Assembly: GCA_001724245.1 (NCBI GenBank)
Contig: MEDX01000062.1
Location: 1-31,356, forward strand
Length of the DNA: 31,356 nt
Source of the DNA: Fonticula-like sp. SCN 57-25
Lineage: Eukaryota > Nucleariida > Rotosphaerida
Reading direction: 5' to 3'
In this document: positions 1 to 8,492 of the stretch, in pieces
Numbering within the stretch: the stretch's first letter is position 1
Layout of the letters: the number at the start of each line of letters is the position of its first letter
The notes under the pieces: model-generated
What the model was told of the DNA's origin: nothing
The model's input: only the letters and a program-made list of their open reading frames with translations
Databases searched by the model: none
Translations under genes and position numbers: made by a program

Positions 1-282
1 CTCTGATCTTTATCGTTCTTTCTCTGATCCTTTCTATAGCTCTTATCCTTTGTAAAGGTCAATGACCTGGGTAAAAATAATAACTATTACCAACCCTAAA
101 AACCCTAGGATTGGTGTGTCAGCAAACTTGCTGATTGACTGTTTGATATGTGGAGGAGTTTTACCAATCGGTGGATCCTGTTGATGAAGCATAGAAAGTG
201 AAATAGCTTAGCTGGTGTATTGAACATATGATACGAATGAATATGAATCATAAATAATATACATTAATATCGTTCGTAAATT
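1..282. other. AT-rich left edge, no gene recognised
   Basis: I see no coding frame or RNA gene here. The stretch is clearly AT-richer than most of the window. Around 93-112 it holds two CCCTA-type units (CCAACCCTAAAAACCCTAGG), which look like telomere-type sequence, but two units are too few to call a telomeric tract. It lies downstream of the 3' end of the minus-strand methyltransferase gene, so part of it should be that gene's 3' UTR. Confidence 0.4.
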
Positions 283-2537
283 TTACCGGAGGTCGCGGGA
301 TGTACGGTCATCGTACCGCCTCTTACTATCGAAGTGGTCTTCTCGATATCGAGAGTGGCTTCGCTCTTCCCTGGACGGCGAGTGTCGGCTTGGTCGATGA
401 CGTTCGTCGCGCGTTGCATACCGATCGTAACGGCGATGGGTACTGCGGCCACTATCATTGTACGGATTTGGCGATGGTGACCTTGATCGTGAGTTTCTGG
501 AACTATGCCTAGTGCGATCAAAATATGTCCGATGGGGATTCGGGGGTCGTGCCGAAGGAACACGCCACTTACTAAAGCAACGACGTTGCACATCGCGCTG
601 ATCCACCGAGGACAAATGGCTATGATACTAATGTGAGAAGACGAATCGAGGGTGAAAACGGTTCGTACTCGTCTTGAAGATACTTGAAAATGTCATGAAG
701 AGCAGTGATCTGCTTCTCACAGTTGCTATCAACCAAGCATGTTAGTGATTTCATTATCAAAAGATGACGGTCGCACCGAACATTCTCCTCATACATATAG
801 CGGCAGAAGGCGGCGTCCTTGATCATGACATCCGCCTTGATAAACTCGGAAATGTTACTGCCCGAGTGCGAATCTAATCCGTATTGAATCGGTCAATAGA
901 CAATTTACCAACCATCTATATCGTACCCGGTAGTTCGTGAAGGGCTTGGTTCACGTCAATAAAGTATTTTATAACTGCGGGGTTCCGACAACGCAGCCCA
1001 GACGCAATCAGATATCTACAATCAACATGAGCTTACACCTAGCCAGTATTTTCATATGTACCGCTCAGAGTTGGCTGGTCGACTAGTAAGAGGTTTGATG
1101 ACGGCAATATCTTGAAACTCGCGAAACATTACGTAGATTAGACCAACGGTGAATGTAGTGAATGTGTCAAATATTTTGCAGACAAAGGTGCCGCCTTCTC
1201 GTAATGTGCATAGCGCAGTCAAAAATTGGCAAAGGATAAGCCGCTTCAAATGCTCTTCCTGGTAATTTTCATCGCCGGCCACGCTAAACCCCTGTAGACA
1301 TTGTTTAATAAACATAGTCAATACAAATGGGCAAACGCACGCCGTCCGACATGGCGAGGTCGACGCCGCGACCATCAGGGGTAGCGTTTGTTACCGCCTC
1401 GGCAAACGAGCGAATATTCTCCCATTTGTAAACATTGCCCGTTCCATCTGGGCCGTACACGACATTGAAATCCTCGCGCCAGTGAGCATCGGGGTGAAAC
1501 TTGTGCAAGGTCCAATCGCAGTCCCCCTATACTGGAGTCAGTGAAGGAATTCAAACCAGAGTTCACACCTTGAGGGTGAACCCAAGACCGCGCGACTTGC
1601 CACGGCCCATTCGCCATAACACATACTCTAAATAATAATTGTAAACATCATGAATAAAGGGAATCGTCACGCCGCGCACCGGTGAACCCGCCTGGGCCAG
1701 CGCACACGTCAGTAAAATAGAGCTTTGGATCCTGCGGTGTGGTTTCCTCGCCGACTCCAACCGGAAACTACACGTTTTGTCGTCAGAAACAATACGTATA
1801 TCAGCTGGCGTACACGACGGTCCAGCAGCTTGAACAGGTAGTCCATGTTTGCCATCTTGACGGCGGCGCGGTTGATGAAGATCGACCTGCCGACAGCCTC
1901 GTATGGGTTGGCGCGGTTGCGCGCTTGCAAGAAATCTTTCTCAGGAACACCGTCAAAGCGCGACTGCAAATCATAATGTGTAAATACTAACGCGCTTCCA
2001 CACAATGCCCAGGCGCACCTTGGCTGCGAAAAGTGTAGCGACCAGCTCGGGATTCATGAAAGCCGAGTAATCTGGCGCGGAGTTCTGCAAGCTACCGTTG
2101 GATGCCGGTTCGGATATGCAATTTTATGCGCACATTGCTGAGGAGAACTTGAGTGGGCCAGTAGGGCTCCGTGGAGGCGTTGGTGTTGGCGATGGAGACG
2201 ACCTGCTCGTCGACATCGATGAAGCGCGCAACATCAACATCCGTGTGAATCCGCTTCTCATAAAGCTGCGCAGCGGCTGCGGGTCAGCGTTAATCACTGA
2301 CATTAAATAAAAAGCATAAGCGCAATTCGTACGTTCGGCACCAAGACCAAGATGTTGAGGCCGCTGATTCACCTCGATTGGAGACGCAAACGCCGCCGCC
2401 CTCTCCGGCGTCACCTCGATTCCCTTAAACAAGAGGCGCGCACCGAGCGAGCCGGCAAGTCCACTGAAGGTGCTACCAGACTCGCCGTCGACGCTAACCG
2501 CGTCGGCCGTTGCCGCGGGCGTCCCCGAGTCCCCCAT
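283..2537 (-). CDS. Cap-specific mRNA (nucleoside-2'-O)-methyltransferase 1 (CMTR1-like) with RS-rich tail
   Basis: Family role: methylates the 2'-O of the first transcribed nucleotide (cap 0 to cap 1) using SAM, in the nucleus. I model 11 exons: 2537-2333, 2276-2134, 2091-2019, 1986-1814, 1731-1680, 1627-1569, 1526-1341, 1291-1062, 1015-927, 873-669, 619-283, giving 583 aa. All phases join. Visible blocks are ARNRANPYE, the SAM loop [15 protein letters not shown] (about 206-220), LAMSDG, FVCKIFD and SRPANSERY. The K-D-K-E catalytic tetrad is complete at about K184, D296, K336 and E373. A degenerate G-patch end ([14 protein letters not shown]) lies near residues 50-66. From about residue 480 the protein turns into an Arg/Ser-rich tail, where animal CMTR1 has guanylyltransferase-like and WW parts. 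The start at 2537 (MGDSG) is a choice; an in-frame ATG at 2618 would add 27 aa. Base composition is AT-richer than its neighbours. Confidence 0.88.
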
Positions 2538-2584
2538 CGAGGGCAAGGCAAAGTGTCGCGGCTCATTTAGGGGTGTATCCCGCG

Positions 2585-2615
2585 CTATGGTGACATGATG
2601 CTGACTATGGTGACA
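2585..2615. repeat. Two 11-bp direct repeats upstream of the CMTR1-like gene
   Basis: CTATGGTGACA occurs exactly at 2585-2595 and 2605-2615, a 20-bp period, 48-78 bp upstream of the chosen start at 2537. The period is close to two helical turns, which would suit paired binding of a regulator, but that is inference. If translation starts at 2618 the repeat would instead be coding. Confidence 0.4.
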
Positions 2616-3709
2616 CAAAATAGCCGGGTTTATTTCGGGGCCGCGTGCTCAGCTGCACATTGCCTCTGAAAATAGTAGGACCCGGTCGACCCGCAGCCGA
2701 TTCCATAAATCCTGCTCGGCGCCAGCATCCTGGCACCATCGCTCGCGGGCCGCGGCAGCCGATTTGGCGGGAACTGAATCCAGGCCAGATTTTTAACATG
2801 GCGTAATATGACTTTTGGCTGTACGACGGGGCGCGGCGGCGACATCGCGGCCTGTACCTGCTCAATGGCTTTGACCAACGTAAACCTAGTACTTGAACGG
2901 GGCACCGCTATCATCCTGGCTACATGCCGTTGATGTTTGTACAGATCACTGACTAGAGGCAACCTGCCAGCAGGCTAACCTGTGTGCTGACGCAGTGTGG
3001 GTGGCAGATGACACATCACACGATGCTGCGGCGCTGATGTGGCTGGCTGGAGCCCAAGCGGCAAGGCCGTCGCAGTATTTTCACCTTTGGGTAAATGAGC
3101 CAATTTTTTTGATCCATATTTTTGGTGGTTGTGCCGAGCGTTGTAGATGGCCGAGCTCCATGCACTACCTCGTCGGCGATCTTGAGTCGATTGCTCAGCT
3201 CGAACATGACATGTGGCTCTGATGCGAGAACTATCTGAGTATAAAAGAATTTTCGCGCATAATGCGGCATTATATACACATTTGTATGCAATGATTTCGT
3301 GATCACAGACGCATCGATCCTGTTGTAACAATATCGACGATGAATCAAAAAGATGCACGATGACAAAAGAGTTGAACCGCCATCACGACGACAAAGTGGC
3401 CGAAGCCTGTATTCAAGCAGAGTGCACTCTCATGACAGTGGGCTGAAGTGCATATACTCTACGTCGCTGCTTGCTGGCTGTCGCCCTGAGCGCGCGACTG
3501 GTGGAAGGTTTTAAACCGACATGTGCTTTGCTACCCTGGCTCCTGCATCACGTCAACAATATTCTGGTAATAAATATACCATGCGAGCTTAGTATTATTC
3601 ATGTTCTTTTGTCTTATTTATTGTCATTCTAGTATGTGGTTGGATAAATTGATAAAGGAAACGTCGATACTCGCCTCTCGCAATGAATGGGTTGAAGTAG
3701 TCCCACCTA
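2616..3709. other. About 1.1 kb without a supported gene
   Basis: Open frames here (for example 2630-2962 and 2975-3358 on the minus strand) show no recognisable domain, no good splice partners and no family resemblance. The left part should hold the promoter of the CMTR1-like gene, and could hide a missing 5' exon with the rest of its G-patch. The right part is the 3' flank of the ankyrin/BSD gene; TTTATT at 3617-3622 (AATAAA on the minus strand) is a plausible poly(A) signal about 90 nt past its stop. Composition is AT-richer than from 4000 on. Confidence 0.4.
3617..3622 (-). terminator. Candidate poly(A) signal of the ankyrin/BSD gene
   Basis: AATAAA on the minus strand, about 90 nt downstream of the stop at 3710. 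It is the only exact hexamer I noticed in this flank; the call rests on the motif and position alone. Confidence 0.35.
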
Positions 3710-5312
3710 TTAAATTGCGTCCGAGCGATTAGGAACAGGAGGGGTCGCCGAAAAAGTGCCAAAGGTTTCGAGAAGATATGCAAAAGTACGCCAAAAAACT
3801 TCCTCAGAGAGCCTAGCTGGGACCAACTTGAAGCGAATGGCATCGAGAGAAGGCCACGACTGAAGCGCAACCCGTGCGTCCTCGATATGCTCGCCAAGAT
3901 CATACACAAAAGTATCTGGCACCTGCGTATGGTGCAACAAGTCGACGGTGAGGATAACGTCGCCCTTTTCGTCCCTCTGCGGCTCGCCGGCATCCTTCGC
4001 CACGAAGAGCTCGGCTTCCTCGCCAGTGCCCGCACCGCTGCTTGACGCCTCAGGATGAGCAGCCGCGGGCGCCGCGTAGCGCGCATCCAGTTCAACGCCA
4101 TATGTGCGCAACACAAGCTGGAGCGTGCTATACAAGTAGCGGCGCCAGAATTCGTCGCTCTCCAGGCCCGCCGTCGTTGTCGCGTACTCGTGCACCTTTT
4201 CGAGCTCGGGCACAAAGCCGACAAGCGCGGTGCGAAGCTCGTCCCATTCCGCCGCCTCATACACAAATCGGTGCGGCGGCAGGCGGTTCCAGATGTTGCG
4301 CTGAAGCGACGCCTGCACAACCATATGGTGAAGGTGCTGCGACGCAGACGCCTCCAAATCGGGAAGCAAGTCCCTCACAGACTGCGGTACGGCGTGCAAA
4401 GGAAAGACAACTACAGGCGGGGGCGCTTGAGCAGCGGCATCTTCCTTCGCCTCGTCGGCTGCATGCGGCGGTTGAAGACCTGCCGCGGCGTCGCGGGCCT
4501 CCGCCGGCGTGTCCGACTCCACCGTAGAGTTATCGTCGTCGTCCTCGTTGTACACCTCCACTATATCGGACGCGCACACGGGCGTGGCGAGGTCGCCAAA
4601 GACGTACAGGGCGCGGAGCTGCCACCCGGCGGAAAGAGACCGAGTGTCAATGTACACAATTCCCTCCGCAGAGCCCTCCGGTACGTATTGATAGCTTCCC
4701 ATGCGCGGCGACATTGTAATCCGCGTCGGGAGGCAGTAGTAAACCTGAATGTAGTCGGAAGACGAGTGGTCCGCGCGGGTCCGATACGTGACGGCGAGCG
4801 GCTCTCCCACGCGGACAATGCTCGGGCACACAACAGAATAATTCTCTTCAAAACGCGATTGAGAGACTACATTCTGCAGTGACTCTCGGCAGGAAACATC
4901 GCCGTCGGGCACCTCGTGGTGAAGCTGCAGCGCCGTACGACCGTAAATGTCGCGCAAGTTGGTCATCGTGCCGAGCCGAAGAAGAGCCTGAACTACCTCC
5001 GTCTCGCGCTGATGAACAGCATAGTGCAGCGCAGTCCAGCCGCGTATACAGCGCGCGTTTATATTTGCACCACGGTGAACAAGCTCATCCAGGATCGCGA
5101 TCTTATCGGGGATCGACATTGCGGATTTGACCGTCAGAATGAGGGGCGTCCGGCCCTTTGCCCCGATCATCTACGCCCGCGCCGTGAGCAAAATCAAACA
5201 CGCAATATATGGTCCGCACCTCTAAAGAGGGGTTAAGCTCAAGCTGGCGCATGACCTGCTCGCGGTCTCCCGCCACCACCGACTGCACAAGCGTCGACGA
5301 ACCCGCGCCCAT
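3710..5312 (-). CDS. Ankyrin / Ig-like / tandem BSD-domain protein with N-myristoylation-type start
   Basis: Two exons, 5312-5220 and 5170-3710, joined in phase 0 over a 49-nt intron; 517 aa. The start is the ATG giving MGAGSSTL, which fits the N-myristoylation pattern (Gly2, Ser6); the frame upstream has no ATG. Ankyrin repeats run from about 30 to 115 (GRTPLILTV, RGWTALHYAV, YGRTALQLH). At about 146-238 is a beta-rich module, VRVGEPLAVTYRTRADHSSSDYI then YQYVPEGS, resembling the Ig-like/SKICH-type fold; this is a tentative match. After an acidic, low-complexity linker come two BSD-like segments, each with the diagnostic Phe-Trp pair: ESDEFWRRY near 372 and RFKLVPARLSEEVFW near 490. I know no named protein with this order, so function is open; membrane-associated scaffolding is a guess. 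Divergent from the TBC gene, 123 bp apart. Confidence 0.8.
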
Positions 5313-5435
5313 CCTGGTCGAGGTCTGTGCAGGGTCTGCGACAGTCAATTTCCCCACGTGGTCAAACCGTTACTCTGATCCGCTCTGCCTCTCTGATTTT
5401 CAAAACTCTCGTTGTTGTGTTCCGCCATTGTTGGG
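5313..5435. promoter_or_regulatory. Divergent promoter of ankyrin/BSD and TBC genes with CCACGTGG palindrome
   Basis: Only 123 bp separate the two start codons. The palindrome CCACGTGG lies at 5354-5361, followed by TC. The same ten bases CCACGTGGTC occur upstream of the helicase gene at 29093-29102. CACGTG is the binding core of bHLH factors (Cbf1/Pho4 class in fungi). The spacing and repetition in two promoters are seen; factor identity is inferred. Confidence 0.5.
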
Positions 5436-7546
5436 ATGGACACGCTGTCGCCTGGGTTGGGAAGCCCTGCCGGCCGCGCGCTGCGCCCTCGCGCTCATTT
5501 TTTGGTATCGTCGGAGAATGGAGCCCTCGCGAGCCCTCGCTCGAAATCCGTCGCAAATCGCATGGTGATTGGCAACGGAAAGCTGGCGTCGCCTGCAAGG
5601 ACCCCGTTGGGATTGCATGCCGAGGTGCGTTTTGTGGCTTGACGAGGCTAGAACTTAACTGCGGTTGCGCAGAACCTTGCTCTATCGCCTTTGTCGCCGC
5701 GTCGGCTGGCTGCAAAGGTGCAGAGTCCGCTTGCGACGCGCACTCGGCAGCACAAGCCCGTCGCCGTTTTCGTGGATGATGCGGACGTGAAGCCTGTCAA
5801 GGCCCCGATGCGCAAGGCGCGCGCAGTTCAGGTTGATGAGGAAACGCTCAGTATCACTGGGAACAACTGTTACGACCCGGAACATGCAGACGCCCCTGTA
5901 GTGCTCCGCGCGGCACGCACCCGCCGCCCCGCCCGCAAGCTTCACGTACGTCCTTGTCGCGTTCGTTTTGTAACCTAACACGAACAAACAGAGCCCAATT
6001 CGGGGTGATTCTGCCCGCGTCAAGGATAACCTTTTGGTTGACAGCTTTGGCTTTACGCACGAGCGCGGCGCCGACGGTTTGCCCTCCGACGCTGTTTCAT
6101 ACAGGGAGGCCATGCCTCGGTGGTCGACCCTGGCCATGACAGAACAGGGGGCAAAGTGGAAAGAAGCGCTTCAGGTCAGCGCTGTCTGTGAGGCAAATCC
6201 GTCCGTTTCGTATGTAAAGAACAAGTATGTTTTGGCAAACTACCTTTCGGTGCACGATGACCCGAACCATTCTGCCGTTATGCACACGATCCTGCAGGAC
6301 ATTCCGCGCACCTACACGACTCACGTGCTCTTCTTTGACGAAACATGCGCCATGCGCCAGACGCTGTTCAATGTTCTTGTCACGTATTCGACGGCGGTGC
6401 CTGCGGTCGGCTACTGCCAGGGCATGTCGTACTTGGTCGGGGCGCTGCTCATGCACATGCCCGAGGAGGACGCGTTCTGGGCGCTCTATGCGCTCTTGTC
6501 GAGCAAGACGCACCTGGAAGGATGTACGATGCCGCTCTCTGCCCAGACTGTTTGTTTGCATTTGCTGACGGTGCCCTAGTTTACGACCCCGAGCTGAGCG
6601 AGCTGCAGTGCAAGGCCGATGTCTATGAGTCGCTACTCGAGACGCACGACCCCGAGCTCGCGTCCCACCTGCAGGGCTCGGGCCTCGTGTCGCTCATGTA
6701 TGTGACTCAGTGGTTTATGCGTGTGTACACTTGCCTGCCAAACTGGAACCTGGCCCTTTTCGCGCTGGACACCGTTATTAGGGGGGGCTACGCGTCCCTG
6801 GTCCAGCTCGCCTTGGAAATCGTGCGACTGTGCCGCGCAGAAATCCTGGCGCAGCCAACAATCAACACTCTACTCCCGCTGCTCCACAATATCCCGCTCT
6901 CCATTGTGACCGTCAGCGCGCTCTCCAACGCCATGCTCGCCCCGCTTGTTGCTGCCAGTGATGTCACCCAGGCGTACACAAAAGTGTCGGCCGAGCGGGC
7001 ACAGCGAGGTTCGCCCATATTTCAGCGCGATTATCACACACTAACACTTTTGCTACAGCGCGCGAAATGCAAGAGCGGCGACTGGCACGCAAGCGCGAGA
7101 GCAGCAGCGGCGCAGAGACGCCCTCGGCGTCGTCAAAGCGTGCGCGTGTGCAGCCTTCGCAGTCGGGGTACCTTGACCGGCTCGTCCGCCACGTCACGAC
7201 GCCGTTCAAGTCTCGCGCGACGGCGGCGGCGCCTGTGAGCGTTCGCCGGTCCCCGCGCTTCACGCCGGCAGCCAAGCCGGCGCCGTCCGTGACAGCGTCC
7301 GCTTCGGCGTCACTCGCCCGGATGCGCTCGCCCACTACATTTTCGCCGACATCGTCGCGCTCATTCACGACGTTCGCCACGCCGACGCCGTTGCGGGATC
7401 GCAACACCAGGCGGCTGGCCGCGGAGGAGGAGGATATGCAGGCGGCATTGCTAGCGACGCCACCGAGCGAGCGCCACGAGCTCGTCGCTTTTTCGTTGTC
7501 GAGTGCCGACCTTTCCCTCTGCGGAATCCCGCAGCTGTACTTGTGA
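5436..7546 (+). CDS. TBC-domain Rab GTPase-activating protein
   Basis: Family role: speeds GTP hydrolysis by a Rab GTPase with a dual Arg/Gln finger, controlling membrane traffic. Five exons: 5436-5624, 5673-5945, 5992-6523, 6580-7008, 7059-7546; 636 aa, all phases consistent. The TBC domain covers about 195-430. The IxxDxxR motif is ILQDIPRTY (Arg about 260) and the YxQGM motif is GYCQGMSYLVG (Gln about 297), so it should be catalytically competent. Later blocks are PEEDAFWALY and TQWFMRVYTCLP. An Arg/Glu-rich helical stretch (ERAQRAREMQERRLARKRE) follows. Both ends are dense in Ser/Thr-Pro followed by basic residues (ASPRSKS, ASPARTP, TPFKSR, RRSPRF), suggesting proline-directed kinase control. 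The start at 5436 is the first ATG in good context after the divergent promoter. The Rab substrate cannot be told. Confidence 0.88.
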
Positions 7547-7649
7547 TGTTTGTTTCTCTATTTTGCTTTTCGCCTTAGAATTGTTCTTATTTATACACTT
7601 TTATACAATTAATATCGTGCCTTGACCGTTAACCTTGCCTCGACCGAGG
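7547..7649. other. Short convergent 3' spacer between TBC and Hikeshi genes
   Basis: A 103-bp AT-rich spacer with TTATTTATAC and TATACAATTAATATC, the likely overlapping 3' UTRs and poly(A) sites of two converging genes. No exact AATAAA hexamer is evident on either strand. Confidence 0.35.
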
Positions 7650-8294
7650 TCAAAGAGTGTCGCGGCGGACCCACGACGGATCGAGCTTCACCTTGCGCTC
7701 GACAGTGTTGTACCAGTCCTGCATAATGCGCATGGCCGCGGCGTCGGTGTTTGGGCCCATGAAGCTGGACACGTAGTTGTAAAAGTGCTGGAGGAGCTTT
7801 CGCGCGATCGTCATGACCTCGGCCTCCTCAGAGGCGCCGACGCGTGTCAGCTGCTTGCTCGCCGCACCCGCCGCCTTTTCGCGCATTTGCTCCTGCACTA
7901 CGGCCTCTGGCTCTATCGAAATGCCGATCTGCGCAACCGCCGTGGCCGGAGAAGGGCTCACAAAGTTGGACGTCGCGCCTTCGCCGTCCATCATCACATC
8001 GCCGTCGTACGTGCTGCCTCCCCCGGACGACGACTTGACCCCGCTAACGCGGAATATCGCGCTCGGCTTTTCGTTGCTCAGCGCCCCGAGCAGTTGCCAG
8101 CTCATGGCGCCGTCCTTGGGCCACCCAAAGTGCACCGTCGCCGCAAAGCCAGGACCAAACGGCATTGCGCCCGTCAGGAAAACGACCATGTGCCCAATGC
8201 TGCCGGCATCCGGGACAAGAAAGACAAACTTGTTGGCGTCTACCTGCTGCGCGTCCACTCGCACAAGTTGCCCGCTGGCGATAAACCCAAACAT
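7650..8294 (-). CDS. Hikeshi / OPI10-type Hsp70 nuclear import carrier
   Basis: Family role: binds ATP-loaded Hsp70 and FG nucleoporins and carries Hsp70 into the nucleus during heat stress. Single exon, 214 aa. It starts MFGFIASGQLV, matching the conserved MFG start of the family, then VDANKFVFLVPD, HMVVFLTGAMPFGPGFAATVHFGWP, WQLLGALSNEKPSAIFRVSG and AQIGISIEP. The C-terminal helical part ends near WYNTVERKVKLDPSWVRRDTL. The length is close to the usual roughly 200 aa. In-frame ATGs also exist at 8306 and 8375; I prefer 8294 because the family begins at MFG. A Ser/Gly/Asp-rich loop (SSSGGGSTYDGDVMMDGEG) replaces a short linker of animal homologues. Confidence 0.9.
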   Translation of the reverse strand: MFGFIASGQLVRVDAQQVDANKFVFLVPDAGSIGHMVVFLTGAMPFGPGFAATVHFGWPKDGAMSWQLLGALSNEKPSAIFRVSGVKSSSGGGSTYDGDVMMDGEGATSNFVSPSPATAVAQIGISIEPEAVVQEQMREKAAGAASKQLTRVGASEEAEVMTIARKLLQHFYNYVSSFMGPNTDAAAMRIMQDWYNTVERKVKLDPSWVRRDTL

Positions 8295-8492
8295 GTTGGA
8301 CGCCATCCCCTCGGCTGCTAGAACGATCGACGGGTATACCTGTGCACAATGCTGTGGGCAAGTTACCAGGATCATTTTTGCTAGAACTAGGTATGTGCCT
8401 GAGCGCAAGTCTTTGGAAGCTCTGCGGCAATGCGAAATTACTGCTTCATAATATAAACTTTACAATACAATTGGGGGTTGCTTTTTTGGTTG
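8295..8492. promoter_or_regulatory. Hikeshi upstream region and Prp4 3' flank
   Basis: A 198-bp spacer between genes on the same strand. It must hold both the Prp4 kinase 3' UTR (AT-rich 8445-8475) and the Hikeshi promoter. I looked for a heat-shock element (repeated nGAAn) and saw no convincing array. Confidence 0.35.

Noticed and set aside
93-112. Telomere repeat array
   Set aside because: Only two CCCTA-type units, not a tandem tract.
2630-3358. Minus-strand frames between the CMTR1-like and ankyrin/BSD genes
   Set aside because: No family resemblance, no suitable donors and acceptors linking them to either gene; kept as unannotated sequence.
4042-4882. Plus-strand frames of 161 and 275 aa
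   Set aside because: Shadows of the BSD/Ig-like coding exon; Arg-rich composition typical of antisense GC-rich frames.
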